64,000 bases of DNA, taken from positions 3,782,001 to 3,846,000 of the forward strand of contig NZ_CP049857.1 of assembly GCF_011299555.1 (NCBI RefSeq). Reading direction: 5' to 3'. The notes under the pieces are model-generated. The model was not told the DNA's origin. It did no database searches and was given only the letters and a program-made list of their open reading frames with translations. The DNA comes from Dysgonomonas sp. HDW5A (GTDB lineage: Bacteria > Bacteroidota > Bacteroidia > Bacteroidales > Dysgonomonadaceae). The position numbers were made by a program, and so were the translations under genes. Of the stretch, positions 18,959 through 28,059 are shown one piece after another. Positions within the stretch are counted from its first letter, which is position 1. Every line of letters starts with the position of its first letter.

Positions 18959-21145
18959 ATGTCAAAGTTACGTTTTAAAGCTGTTGCTGCTGCCGCAAAC
19001 AGAAAACCCATAGAGGTTGTGAAGCCTAAAGAAAAAACGTCAGCATACTTTGGAAACAAAGTTTTCAATCGTAAGACAATGATTCAATACTTGTCTAAAG
19101 CTACTTTCAAAGCTATAACTAAAGTTATTGATCAAGGAGAAGTTATAGACAGAGCAATAGCCGAGCATGTAGCTGCGGGTATGCGTATGTGGGCTTTAGA
19201 GAATGGAGCTACACATTATACTCACTGGTTTCATCCATTGACTGACGGTACTGCCGAAAAACATGATGCTTTTGTAGAGCATGATGGAAATGGTGGTATG
19301 ATTGAAGAATTTAGTGGAAAAATATTAGCTCAACAAGAGCCTGATGCATCGAGCTTCCCATCGGGAGGTCTTCGTAATACCTTCGAAGCCCGTGGATATT
19401 CGGCATGGGATCCATCTTCACCTGCATTTATCATTGGCGATACGCTATGTATCCCAACTATATTTATATCATATACAGGAGAGTCTCTTGACTATAAGAC
19501 CCCTCTATTAAAATCTATATCAGCAGTAAGTAAAGCTGCGATGGAAGTATGTCATTACTTTGATCCTAAAGTTTCTAAAATATATTCCTTCTTAGGATGG
19601 GAACAAGAATACTTCCTTGTAGACGAAGATCTGTATGCTGCCCGTCCAGATTTAGCTTTAACTGGAAGAACTCTGATGAGTCACGAAAGTGCAAAGAATC
19701 AACAATTGGAAGATCATTATTTCGGATCAATCCCACAACGTGTATTGAAATTTATGGAAGACCTAGAATACCAATCATATGAATTGGGTATTCCCGTAAA
19801 AACACGCCACAATGAGGTTGCACCTAATCAATTTGAATTAGCTCCAATATACGAAGAATGTAATTTGGCGGTAGATCAAAACTTGTTGATTATGTCATTG
19901 ATGGAAAAAATAGCACGTAATCACTCTTTCCGTGTTCTTCTTCACGAAAAACCATTCAAAGGAATCAATGGTTCGGGTAAACATAATAACTGGTCATTAG
20001 GTACAGATACAGGTGTTAATCTTCTTTCTCCGGGCAAGGATACTGAAGAAAACCTTCAATTCATTACATTCATTGTAAATATTTTAGCAGCAGTTCACAA
20101 AAATAATGCTCTTTTAAAAGCATCTATATCTTCGGCAACTAATGCTCACCGTTTAGGTGCAAATGAAGCTCCTCCCGCAATTATCTCTGTATTCTTAGGA
20201 ACACAAGTAAGTGATATCCTTGATAAATTTGAGAGCAGCAGTGTAAAAGACGCAATTGTTGTTGACGATAAAAAAGGAGTAAGTCTGGGTGTTGGTCAAA
20301 TCCCTGAAATATTGCTAGATAATACGGATCGTAACAGAACATCGCCTTTTGCATTTACAGGTAACCGTTTTGAGTTCAGAGCTGTAGGATCATCTGCAAA
20401 CTGTGCTTCGGCAATGACTGCATTAAATGCTTCGGTAGCTGAACAATTGAGATTATTTAAAATCGAAGTAGACGCTCTTATCAATAAAGGTAAATCGAAA
20501 GAAGAAGCTTTATATGAGATCCTGAAAAAATACATCAAAGAATCGAGAGCTATCAGATTCAATGGTAATGGATACAGCGATGAGTGGAAAGTTGAAGCTA
20601 AAAAACGAGGTTTGGATTGCGAAACAAGTGTACCTGTTATCTATGACAGCTATACATCTAAGCAAAGTATCAAGACTTTTGCAAATATACTTTCTGAGGT
20701 AGAACTTCATGCACGTAATGAAGTGAAGTGGGAAACTTATGTGAAGAAAATTCAAATAGAATCGCGTGTTCTTGGAGATTTAGCTCTTAATCACATTATT
20801 CCTGTGGCAATTAAATATCAATCTATCCTGTTGGAAAATGTAGCGAACTTGCAAAAGATATTTACTGATCCTGCAAAATTCCAGGAGATGGCAGAAGAGC
20901 AAATCCGCTTAATCGAAAAGATTTCGGTTCATGTAAATGCAATCAATGCTAAAGTACATGGAATGATTGATGCTCGTAAAAAAGCAAACAACATAGAAAG
21001 CGAACGCGAAAAAGCTATTGAATATCATGATGTAGTAGCTCCATTCTTAGACGAAATCCGCTATCCGATTGATAAGCTTGAGCTTATTGTCGATAATGAT
21101 ATGTGGACTCTTCCTAAGTACAGAGAGTTATTATTTTTAAGATAA
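18959..21145 (+). CDS. glnN: Glutamine synthetase type III
   Basis: Large GSIII enzyme (728 residues) that makes glutamine from glutamate, ammonia and ATP. This type is typical of Bacteroidetes. Visible signatures are the N-terminal RFKAVAAAANRKP, the Glu-rich metal site LGWEQEYFLVDEDLY, NEVAPNQFELAPIYEE, and the GSIII-specific NAHRLGANEAPPAIISVFLG. The C-terminal 100 residues are helical, as in the family. Unlike GSI it is not known to be controlled by adenylylation. The start at 18959 lies 30 bases after dapL, and a strong terminator follows. Confidence 0.96.
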   Translation: MSKLRFKAVAAAANRKPIEVVKPKEKTSAYFGNKVFNRKTMIQYLSKATFKAITKVIDQGEVIDRAIAEHVAAGMRMWALENGATHYTHWFHPLTDGTAEKHDAFVEHDGNGGMIEEFSGKILAQQEPDASSFPSGGLRNTFEARGYSAWDPSSPAFIIGDTLCIPTIFISYTGESLDYKTPLLKSISAVSKAAMEVCHYFDPKVSKIYSFLGWEQEYFLVDEDLYAARPDLALTGRTLMSHESAKNQQLEDHYFGSIPQRVLKFMEDLEYQSYELGIPVKTRHNEVAPNQFELAPIYEECNLAVDQNLLIMSLMEKIARNHSFRVLLHEKPFKGINGSGKHNNWSLGTDTGVNLLSPGKDTEENLQFITFIVNILAAVHKNNALLKASISSATNAHRLGANEAPPAIISVFLGTQVSDILDKFESSSVKDAIVVDDKKGVSLGVGQIPEILLDNTDRNRTSPFAFTGNRFEFRAVGSSANCASAMTALNASVAEQLRLFKIEVDALINKGKSKEEALYEILKKYIKESRAIRFNGNGYSDEWKVEAKKRGLDCETSVPVIYDSYTSKQSIKTFANILSEVELHARNEVKWETYVKKIQIESRVLGDLALNHIIPVAIKYQSILLENVANLQKIFTDPAKFQEMAEEQIRLIEKISVHVNAINAKVHGMIDARKKANNIESEREKAIEYHDVVAPFLDEIRYPIDKLELIVDNDMWTLPKYRELLFLR

Positions 21146-21165
21146 TACTTCTTTAAGTTATATAA

Positions 21166-21197
21166 AAAGGCTATCTTAATAAATTAAGGTAGCCTTT
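21166..21197 (+). terminator. Intrinsic terminator after GSIII
   Basis: A 14-bp stem with one G-T pair (AAAGGCTATCTTAA against the arm ending at 21197), a four-base loop, and a C/T-rich tail. Confidence 0.8.
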
Positions 21198-21236
21198 CTT
21201 TTTCTCTATTCTTTGATTAACCAACACTGAAAAAAT

Positions 21237-21788
21237 ATGCTTACACACTGCGGAACAAAATCAATCGAATCCGAAAATCTAATTCTAAGACAATTTTCCT
21301 ATAATGACAACAAAGATATGCTTGATTATTGGGTTAGTGATCCCAATATACAGTCGATGTATTCAGAACCTATATATACAAACGAAGAAGAAGTAAAAGA
21401 ATTATTAGACAAATATATAACGTCGTATTCTCAAGACTCTTATTACAGATGGGCAATTATAGAAAAGTCAACTCAAATTTGTATCGGACAAATAGCCTTT
21501 TTTCTGGTAGACAGTAAAAATCATTTTGGAGAAATAGAATACTGCATAGGAAGTAAGTTTCACCGCAAAGGATATGCTTCCGAAGCTGTAAAAGCTATTC
21601 TAAAATATGGATTCGAAAAGATTAATTTTCACAAAATACAAGTTTGCCACAAAGAGAATAACATAGCATCACAAGGGGTAATCAAAAAAGCAGGCTTCAA
21701 ATACGAAGGTACACTTAGAGATTACTTTTATATGGATGGTAAGTACGTCAGTCGATTATATTATTCTCTTTTAAAAAGTGAATGGTGA
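21237..21788 (+). CDS. GNAT-family acetyltransferase, RimJ/RimL-like
   Basis: 183-residue acetyl-CoA-dependent transferase of the acetyltransf_3 group. The opening SENLILRQFSYNDNKDMLDYW is the typical beta1/alpha1 start. HRKGYASEAVKAILKYGF holds the R/Q-x-x-G-x-G/A acetyl-CoA loop, and the ending EGTLRDYFYMDGKYVSRLYYSLL is the standard finish. Members acetylate ribosomal protein N termini, antibiotics or small amines, so the substrate cannot be named. It stands alone between the GSIII terminator and the convergent dnaB, only 2 bases from the dnaB stop. Confidence 0.85.
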   Translation: MLTHCGTKSIESENLILRQFSYNDNKDMLDYWVSDPNIQSMYSEPIYTNEEEVKELLDKYITSYSQDSYYRWAIIEKSTQICIGQIAFFLVDSKNHFGEIEYCIGSKFHRKGYASEAVKAILKYGFEKINFHKIQVCHKENNIASQGVIKKAGFKYEGTLRDYFYMDGKYVSRLYYSLLKSEW

Positions 21789-21790
21789 AA

Positions 21791-23302
21791 TTAAAATGGA
21801 ACAACATCGTTTCCTGACATCGGAGGAAAGCTCTCTGCGGAAGGAGTTGCACTCATTTTCGATATGAATTGTGCTCCGTCTGCATTGTATTCGTCTTCCA
21901 CATTTTGGAAACGGGCAAACTCACTTTTGAATCGAAGTAAAACATCAGCCGTAGCACCATTACGGTGTTTTGCTATAATAATTTCGGCAAGCCCGATTAA
22001 TGAATTTCCTTTTTCATCTTCCAGTATCTTATAATATTCAGGACGGTGTATAAAACATACCATATCCGCATCCTGCTCAATAGCTCCCGACTCACGAAGG
22101 TCGGATAACTGTGGTCGCTTTCCTTCTATACCTGTACGGCCTTCAACTCCACGATTTAGCTGCGAAAGAGCTATAATAGGAATATTCAACTCCTTAGCCA
22201 AACCTTTAAGCGAACGTGAAATCATACTCACCTCCTGCTCACGGCTACCATAAGCCATACCACTAGCATTCATCAACTGCAAATAGTCAATAATAAGCAT
22301 TTTAACCCCATGCTCACGAACTAGTCGGCGTGCTTTGGTTCTTAATTCGAATACCGACAAACTGGGGGTATCATCAATGAATAGGGGAGCATCGTATAAT
22401 TCTTTTATCTTGAAGTCTAGTTGTTCCCATTCATAAGGAGCTAGCTGGCCATTCTTTATTTTTTCACCGGGAATTTCGCAGGTATTTACAATCAAACGAT
22501 TCACCAACTGAACATTTGACATCTCTAGAGAGAATAATGCTACAGGATAGTTATAGGTCACTGACATATTTTTTGCCATCGACAAAACGAATGCAGTCTT
22601 ACCCATCGCAGGACGAGCCGCTATAATAATCAAGTCGGAGTTTTGCCAACCTGATGTAATCTTATCTAAATTATTAAAGCCTGTTTGTAATCCACTTAAC
22701 CCCTCAGGACGATTAGCCGCTATTTCCAGTAACTGAAGAGCTTCCTTTATAACAGGGTTAATTTGTTGTACATCTTTTTTCACATTGCCTTGAGACATTT
22801 CGAACAACTTACTCTCGGCTTCCTGCATTAAGTCATCTACATCAAATGTTTCATCAAAAGCCTTATTCGTTATTTCCGAAGAGAAACCGATCAATTCGCG
22901 GGCAAGGTATTTTTGAGCTATAATACGGGCATGGAATTCAATATGTGCAGCAGATGCTACTTTTTCGGTTAGTTGAGCAATATATACAGGACCACCAACA
23001 GCATCTAACTCTCCCGTTTTCTTTAATTCTTCAACAACAGTCAACATATCTACGGGAGCCTGCTTTGATATCAGACTCACAATTGCACGATATACAATCT
23101 GGTGTATAGTGTCATAGAAACTATCAGGTTTTAAAATATCACTTACTAAAGAATATGCATCTTTTTCGAGCATAAGCGCACCTAAAACAGCTTCTTCTAA
23201 CTCTCTCGCCTGTGGCTGAATACGTCCGATCTCCGGACTTTGCATTGTATTATCTTTGGATCGGCCTCCTTTACGCTGCTGACCTTTCTTATTGTTATCC
23301 AT
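21791..23302 (-). CDS. dnaB: Replicative DNA helicase DnaB
   Basis: Hexameric helicase that unwinds the fork ahead of DNA polymerase. The 503 residues include a basic, Gln/Lys-rich leader, the N-terminal domain (EEAVLGALMLEKDAY), a linker, and the RecA-like ATPase. The Walker A is AARPAMGKTAF (about residue 230), the B region is MLIIDYLQLM, and IALSQLNRGVEGR and SGAIEQDADMV are the later motifs. A polar C-terminal tail follows. The gene lies downstream of the GldB-like gene on the minus strand but is separated from it by a terminator, and it has a possible -7 box of its own at 23407-23414. No intein is present. Confidence 0.97.
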   Translation of the reverse strand: MDNNKKGQQRKGGRSKDNTMQSPEIGRIQPQARELEEAVLGALMLEKDAYSLVSDILKPDSFYDTIHQIVYRAIVSLISKQAPVDMLTVVEELKKTGELDAVGGPVYIAQLTEKVASAAHIEFHARIIAQKYLARELIGFSSEITNKAFDETFDVDDLMQEAESKLFEMSQGNVKKDVQQINPVIKEALQLLEIAANRPEGLSGLQTGFNNLDKITSGWQNSDLIIIAARPAMGKTAFVLSMAKNMSVTYNYPVALFSLEMSNVQLVNRLIVNTCEIPGEKIKNGQLAPYEWEQLDFKIKELYDAPLFIDDTPSLSVFELRTKARRLVREHGVKMLIIDYLQLMNASGMAYGSREQEVSMISRSLKGLAKELNIPIIALSQLNRGVEGRTGIEGKRPQLSDLRESGAIEQDADMVCFIHRPEYYKILEDEKGNSLIGLAEIIIAKHRNGATADVLLRFKSEFARFQNVEDEYNADGAQFISKMSATPSAESFPPMSGNDVVPF

Positions 23303-23317
23303 AATGAGTTTTACCTA

Positions 23318-23330
23318 AGGTCTCAGACCT
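23318..23330. repeat. GGTCTCAGACC inverted-repeat element in the dnaB leader
   Basis: AGGTCT-C-AGACCT is a perfect 6+6 inverted repeat 16 bases upstream of the dnaB ATG, with CTTTATTAAT on its plus-strand right side as in the copy after dapF. In the dnaB mRNA it would lie in the leader. Confidence 0.5.
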
Positions 23331-23406
23331 CTTTATTAATAGGGGAAGTACAACACTAATAGAATTGTTATACCGTAAACATATATCAGTAAATATTATC
23401 TGTTAT

Positions 23407-23414
23407 CAAAGATA
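23407..23414 (-). promoter_or_regulatory. -7 box of dnaB
   Basis: On the minus strand TATCTTTG matches TAnnTTTG. It lies between the upstream terminator and dnaB, giving a leader of about 100 bases. The -33 box is unclear. Confidence 0.4.
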
Positions 23415-23447
23415 CTTTAGATACATTAAATTTGCTCGTATAAAAAG

Positions 23448-23482
23448 AGAAAGTTATCAACACCAATTGTCAATAACTTTCT
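23448..23482 (-). terminator. Terminator of the GldB-like gene
   Basis: AGAAAGTTAT (23448-23457) pairs with ATAACTTTCT (23473-23482). On the minus strand the hairpin is followed by CTCTTTTTATA. Confidence 0.7.
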
Positions 23483-23533
23483 GTATGTTTTTTATAATTT
23501 CAGCTAAATATCAAAATAATAAGTATATAATTT

Positions 23534-24550
23534 TTAAGGATTATATTTAGATTGCTTTAAAATAGTCTGCATATTCACCTCTGTTATTATTTCATCAAAA
23601 GAAGCTCCGGTGTTTTCGGCATATGCTTTGACTATCTGCCAACCTATCCAAGCACCTAATCTTCCTGGTGAGTCAATCGAAATTGTAGCTGTATAAGGAG
23701 CATCATCCATATACTTTAATATGGTCAAATAATCTGTACTAAAAAGATAATTCTGGTTAATTGTTGTTTTCCAGATTTCTTTCTCTTTACCTTTACACCA
23801 TTCCAATTGTAGTGGTGTATAACCTATTAAGTCAGCTTCGCTCCAATTAGGTAAAAGTATTTGGAGGGCATAAAGAGTTTTACCTTCGTTTATCATTTCA
23901 GATAATAAATCCTTACGTTTGTTGGATTTTGGTATTTCATTTATAACCCAAGCTTTGAGATAATCACGAGTAATCTTTTCGGGTTTCATCTGCTGACGCT
24001 GATACTCTTCAAAGAAATCTTTATAACCCGAATAATTACTTCCTAAGTACTTATCGATAGATATGGAGATAAAATCACTTAACACTATCGTATTAGCCTT
24101 AAAACCTGAAACATGCATACCTAATTTAGGTAATCGCTTTCCGTTCCAGTTTTTTTGAATTAGTTGATCTGCAATAGATAATTCTTGTTCATAAGGTTGT
24201 ACAACCTTGAATGTATCCAAAGCATCCTTGTAAATTTGAGCTAACATCGGATTTGAAAAATAATCTCTTATCTCAGAAAAATAAGATGCATCATGGATAT
24301 TCGAATTATTTATAGCTACAGTACCGAAAGCCTCTAAAAAATTCCCATATGATACAATCAAAGAGTCCTGTTTTTGAGAAGACGGACTCAATAAATATGC
24401 ATACAAATCCTTATCAAAACGCTTAATATTGACTAAATCGCTCTGATTTTGTACAAATGCAACGTCATCCCTCTGTTTACTATTGCCGGTGCAACTATAC
24501 AATGATGATAATGAAATGAAGAAGAGGTATAAAGTAATGACATATCTCAT
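23534..24550 (-). CDS. gldB: GldB-like lipoprotein
   Basis: 338-residue lipoprotein with an N-terminal signal and a lipobox ending at Cys20 (SSLYSC). It resembles the GldB family of Bacteroidetes, first defined by gliding-defective mutants of Flavobacterium. The conserved start VNIKRFDKDLYAY, the PNWSEADLIGYTPLQLEWCKGKE region and the ending RLGAWIGWQIVKAYAENTG fit that family as I know it. Non-gliding Bacteroidales also carry it, so motility should not be assumed. It is divergent from tsaD and upstream of dnaB, behind its own terminator. The family call is from motif memory, not a search. Confidence 0.75.
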   Translation of the reverse strand: MRYVITLYLFFISLSSLYSCTGNSKQRDDVAFVQNQSDLVNIKRFDKDLYAYLLSPSSQKQDSLIVSYGNFLEAFGTVAINNSNIHDASYFSEIRDYFSNPMLAQIYKDALDTFKVVQPYEQELSIADQLIQKNWNGKRLPKLGMHVSGFKANTIVLSDFISISIDKYLGSNYSGYKDFFEEYQRQQMKPEKITRDYLKAWVINEIPKSNKRKDLLSEMINEGKTLYALQILLPNWSEADLIGYTPLQLEWCKGKEKEIWKTTINQNYLFSTDYLTILKYMDDAPYTATISIDSPGRLGAWIGWQIVKAYAENTGASFDEIITEVNMQTILKQSKYNP

Positions 24551-24587
24551 ATATATTTAATAATCAGTGTAAAATTACTATGCGAGG

Positions 24588-24595
24588 CAAAGTTA
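24588..24595 (-). promoter_or_regulatory. -7 box of the GldB-like gene
   Basis: On the minus strand TAACTTTG, an exact TAnnTTTG match, lies about 38 bases before the ATG. No clear -33 box. Confidence 0.4.
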
Positions 24596-24658
24596 AATAT
24601 TTTTTTTAATTAAAGATGATACTTTATATAAAAAAAGGTCTCTTTGACACTTACTAAG

Positions 24659-24713
24659 AAATAGCCTGATAAGTAGTCTATTATATTAAAACGAACTACC
24701 CAGAAGGCTATTT
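24659..24713. other. Compound hairpin in the gldB/tsaD divergent spacer
   Basis: AAATAGCCT (24659-24667) pairs with AGGCTATTT (24705-24713). Inside, GTAGT (24673-24677) pairs with ACTAC (24695-24699). It lies just upstream of the tsaD promoter, so it is outside both predicted transcripts. Confidence 0.5.
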
Positions 24714-24718
24714 TAGTA

Positions 24719-24749
24719 TTTGAAAAACAGAAATAAACCTATACATTTG
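24719..24749 (+). promoter_or_regulatory. Promoter of tsaD
   Basis: TTTG (24719-24722), 19 bases, TACATTTG (24742-24749): a near-ideal Bacteroidetes promoter 31 bases before the ATG. Confidence 0.75.
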
Positions 24750-24780
24750 TATAACTATTTCATTAAAGATAATAACTATT

Positions 24781-25797
24781 ATGATCAATATATTAGGCAT
24801 AGAATCATCGTGTGATGATACTGCCGCTGCTGTAATACAAGACGGGGTTTTACTCTCAAATATCATATCAAGCCAAAAGGTACACGAAAGTTATGGAGGG
24901 GTTGTTCCCGAATTAGCTTCACGAGCTCATCAACAAAATATTATTCCGGTAGTAGATGAAGCTTTAAAAAAAGCAGGCATATCCAGAGAAGAATTAACTG
25001 CAATTGCTTTTACCCGTGGTCCCGGGCTTATGGGCTCTCTATTGGTAGGCACATCTTTTGCCAAAGGTTTATCTACAGCTTTAAATATACCTATGATTGA
25101 TGTAAATCATTTACAGGCACATGTTTTAGCTCATTTTATAAAAGAAGATAAAGAGGATGATAATCAGCCTTCTTTTCCATTTTTATGTCTACTGGTTTCA
25201 GGTGGAAACTCACAGATTATCGTTGTCAAGTCTCACAAAGAAATGGAGATTATCGGACAAACTATTGATGATGCTGCCGGAGAAGCTTTTGATAAATGTG
25301 CAAAAGTAATGGGACTAGGTTATCCTGGAGGCCCCATTGTTAACAAGCTGGCTAACCTAGGTAATCCAGATAGATTTAAATTTAACAAACCTCATATACA
25401 GGGGTATGATTATAGTTTTAGCGGATTAAAAACCTCTTTCTTATACTTTCTTAGAGATGAACTGAAAAATGATCCTGACTTTATAGAAAAGAACAAAGAG
25501 GACTTATGTGCATCACTGCAAAAAACAATTATTGATATTTTAATGGATAAACTGCGTAAAGCCGCAAAAGATTTAAACATTAAAGAAGTGGCAGTAGCCG
25601 GTGGAGTTTCGGCAAACTCAGGATTAAGGGACGCTTTTGAAGATCACGCTCAACGTTTGGGGTGGAAAATTCATATACCTAAATTCTGCTATACAACCGA
25701 CAATGCTGCTATGGTAGCTATATCGGGTCATTACAAGTATTTAGATAATGAATTTTGTCCTATGGATGCTGCTCCATTTGCAAGGGTAACCGTTTAA
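24781..25797 (+). CDS. tsaD: tRNA N6-threonylcarbamoyladenosine transferase TsaD
   Basis: Transfers the threonylcarbamoyl group to A37 of ANN-decoding tRNAs together with TsaB and TsaE. The 338 residues are full length. MINILGIESSCDDTAAAV starts the ASKHA fold, and the metal-binding histidines His110 and His114 sit in NHLQAHVLAH. LVSGGNSQI, DDAAGEAFDK and VAGGVSANS are the nucleotide-binding loops. It has its own promoter and is followed 10 bases later by a YciI gene and further plus-strand genes, which may be co-transcribed. Confidence 0.97.
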   Translation: MINILGIESSCDDTAAAVIQDGVLLSNIISSQKVHESYGGVVPELASRAHQQNIIPVVDEALKKAGISREELTAIAFTRGPGLMGSLLVGTSFAKGLSTALNIPMIDVNHLQAHVLAHFIKEDKEDDNQPSFPFLCLLVSGGNSQIIVVKSHKEMEIIGQTIDDAAGEAFDKCAKVMGLGYPGGPIVNKLANLGNPDRFKFNKPHIQGYDYSFSGLKTSFLYFLRDELKNDPDFIEKNKEDLCASLQKTIIDILMDKLRKAAKDLNIKEVAVAGGVSANSGLRDAFEDHAQRLGWKIHIPKFCYTTDNAAMVAISGHYKYLDNEFCPMDAAPFARVTV

Positions 25798-25807
25798 AAA
25801 ACAGATT

Positions 25808-26098
25808 ATGTTTATAGTTATTCTAACCTATAAAGTACCTCTTGAAGAAATTGAGGCTCATTTAGAAAATCATATTACCTATTTAAAAGAGCAATATAAA
25901 GCAGGTAACTTTTTAGCTTCAGGAAGAAAAGTTCCCCGATCGGGAGGGGTTATATTAGCTAAAACTGCCGAGAAATCGGAACTCGAATTAATATTACAGC
26001 AAGATCCTTTTAAACAGAATAATCTTGCTGACTATGAACTCATAGAGTTTTCGCCCTCTATGACCTGTAAGGAATTAGACTTTTTAATTGAACACTAA
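25808..26098 (+). CDS. YciI-family protein
   Basis: A 96-residue dimeric alpha+beta barrel protein of the YciI/DGPF group. MFIVILTYKVPLEEIEAHLENHITYLKEQYKAGNFLASG shows the family's first strand, a histidine-bearing helix and the loop FLASGRKVPRSGGVILA. Family biochemistry is sparse: members occur as muconolactone-isomerase-like enzymes or fused to sigma factors. It lies 10 bases after tsaD and 16 before the next gene, so it is probably part of that transcript. No function is claimed. Confidence 0.8.
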   Translation: MFIVILTYKVPLEEIEAHLENHITYLKEQYKAGNFLASGRKVPRSGGVILAKTAEKSELELILQQDPFKQNNLADYELIEFSPSMTCKELDFLIEH

Positions 26099-26114
26099 CA
26101 CTGAAAAATTATTT

Positions 26115-26783
26115 ATGAGCGACAAGGAATTTGACGAAATTCATGATTACGATTATAATAAAGGCTTTGAAGAATCGGATATTACCAGAAGTGAAATAAC
26201 TATTGATGATCATCAATCTGATATTTCGTGTCCAAGTGAGCCTGAAACAACGAGTCGATCGATGTTCTCCAATCAAAACGAAAATACTAGTTCTAGTGTA
26301 TTCGATAATGAAGCTACAATGAACATGATTCAAGAAAATGTAGTGAATAGTATTGATATTGAAGAACTAAGGGAACAGCAAAATTTCCCGTTAGGGTTGA
26401 TAGGAGGTGTCGTAGCTTCGTTTTTATGTATATTTATTTGGACATTAATTACGGTGTTAACCAAATACCAAATAACCTACATGGCAATAGGAGTCGGGTT
26501 TGCAGTCGGATTTTCTATTCAAAAACTAGGAAAAGGAATTACTCCAGTTTATGGCATTCTGGGAGCAGTACTGGCTTTATTGACTTGCTTTGTTGGTAAT
26601 TTCCTAAGCTCAGTTTGTCTAATAGCAGATGAATTGAATTATAGTTATAGTGAAATGTTTTCGAGTCTCGATGTAGATACTTCAATCCTTATTGTAAAAG
26701 AAACTTTTCAGTTTATGGATATTGTATTTTATGGTATTGCAATATATACCGGATATCTATGTTCTGTAAAGAGTGAGTCTTAA
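26115..26783 (+). CDS. Unknown membrane protein with acidic N-terminal tail
   Basis: I do not recognise this 222-residue protein. Its first 95 residues are polar, acidic and rich in Ser, Glu, Asp and Asn (likely unstructured). The rest forms about four membrane helices, starting at LGLIGGVVASFLCIFIWTLI and ending at MDIVFYGIAIYTGYLC. I use the ATG at 26115 (MSDKEFDE); an in-frame TTG at 26088 would overlap the YciI stop and looks less likely. The last 11 bases overlap a GTG-started version of the next gene, but not the start preferred here. Likely Bacteroidetes-restricted. Confidence 0.65.
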   Translation: MSDKEFDEIHDYDYNKGFEESDITRSEITIDDHQSDISCPSEPETTSRSMFSNQNENTSSSVFDNEATMNMIQENVVNSIDIEELREQQNFPLGLIGGVVASFLCIFIWTLITVLTKYQITYMAIGVGFAVGFSIQKLGKGITPVYGILGAVLALLTCFVGNFLSSVCLIADELNYSYSEMFSSLDVDTSILIVKETFQFMDIVFYGIAIYTGYLCSVKSES

Positions 26784-26823
26784 TAAATACCAAGCTCCCA
26801 TTAATAAAGTACACCAATTATAT

Positions 26824-28053
26824 ATGATATATTACACCATCCTATTATTTGTTATTCTTGATTTTATCTGGACTCAATATCTGGCATATCGAAATAGAAA
26901 GCGAATGAGTCCAAACATTCCTGAGCAATTGATAGGAATATATGATCAAGAGAAATACGAAAAACAACAAGCATATCAAAAAGAAAATAGCCGGATGGGA
27001 TTATTTTCGGGATTCATATCGTTTATAATAATTCTTCTGATTCTTATATTTCAAGGATTTGGATGGTTAGACCAATATGTAAGAGCATACACTGACAATA
27101 TGATTTTTGTATCCCTTATTTTTATTGGTATCCTATATCTTGGAAATGAGATTGTTTCACTTCCTTTTTCTCTTTATGATACTTTTGTTATTGAGAAAAA
27201 GTATGGATTCAATAAATCCACTCCTAAATTATTTTGGATGGATCAACTCAAAAGCCTAGTTCTTTCTATACTTTTAGGAGGCGTAATATTATCTTTATTG
27301 ATTTGGTTTTACAGTAGTTTAGAAAATTATGCCTGGTTATATGCTTGGGGACTTGTAACAGCATTTACTTTATTTATAACTTTCTTTTATTCCAATATTA
27401 TTGTACCTCTCTTCAATAAACAAACTCCATTGGAAGCTGGAGAATTGCGGAATGCTATTGAAGAATTTTCAAACAAAGCAGGCTTTAAACTTACAAATAT
27501 CTATGTCATGGATGCATCGAAACGATCAACCAAAGCCAATGCTTACTTCACGGGGTTAGGTAGTAAAAAACGAATTGTACTATTCGATACCCTGATAAAT
27601 GATCTTTCTACAAACGAAATTGTTGCTGTATTGGCACACGAAATAGGCCACTACAAGAAAAAGCATATTATTCAGCATCTTATAACTTCTATCTTATATA
27701 CAGGTGCTTTACTTTTTATACTTTCATTCTTTTTAAGCAGTACTGATCTGGCTTTAGCATTAGGAAGTAATATTCCGTCATTTCATTTAGGAATTATAGC
27801 CTTCTCGATTTTATTTACACCTATATCTATAATATTGGGATTGTTGATGAATATATCGAGCCGAAAGAATGAATATGAAGCCGATGCTTATGCTGCCGGT
27901 TTTGGTTTAGGAGATTCTTTAATCAGCGGTCTGAAAAAACTGTCGGTAGAAGCTCTTAGCAATCTGAATCCCGATCCTTGGAATGTATTCATTTACTATT
28001 CACACCCCACACTTTTGCAACGTATCGAACGACTAAAATTATATCTAAACTAA
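26824..28053 (+). CDS. Ste24-like M48 family membrane metalloprotease
   Basis: Zinc protease of the CAAX-protease/Ste24 type, probably removing or clearing faulty membrane proteins. From the ATG at 26824 there are 409 residues with several membrane helices. The zinc motif HEIGH is at 272-276 (VLAHEIGHYKKKH), and the third ligand is the Glu in NEYEADAYAAGFG. The N-terminal LIGIYDQEKYEKQQAYQKEN is the characteristic Ste24 stretch. A GTG at 26773 is in frame but would put 17 polar residues before the first helix and overlap the upstream gene. The GH3 gene starts 6 bases after the stop. Confidence 0.88.
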   Translation: MIYYTILLFVILDFIWTQYLAYRNRKRMSPNIPEQLIGIYDQEKYEKQQAYQKENSRMGLFSGFISFIIILLILIFQGFGWLDQYVRAYTDNMIFVSLIFIGILYLGNEIVSLPFSLYDTFVIEKKYGFNKSTPKLFWMDQLKSLVLSILLGGVILSLLIWFYSSLENYAWLYAWGLVTAFTLFITFFYSNIIVPLFNKQTPLEAGELRNAIEEFSNKAGFKLTNIYVMDASKRSTKANAYFTGLGSKKRIVLFDTLINDLSTNEIVAVLAHEIGHYKKKHIIQHLITSILYTGALLFILSFFLSSTDLALALGSNIPSFHLGIIAFSILFTPISIILGLLMNISSRKNEYEADAYAAGFGLGDSLISGLKKLSVEALSNLNPDPWNVFIYYSHPTLLQRIERLKLYLN

Positions 28054-28059
28054 TTTATA

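Noticed and set aside
23404-23475. DnaA-box-like sequences (TTATCAACA and TTATTGACA) upstream of dnaB
   Set aside because: Each has a mismatch to TTATNCACA, there are only two, and they form the arms and loop of a terminator hairpin; no origin features nearby.
26773-26823. GTG start for the Ste24-like protease
   Set aside because: It adds 17 polar residues before the first membrane helix and overlaps the upstream gene; the ATG at 26824 matches the family start.
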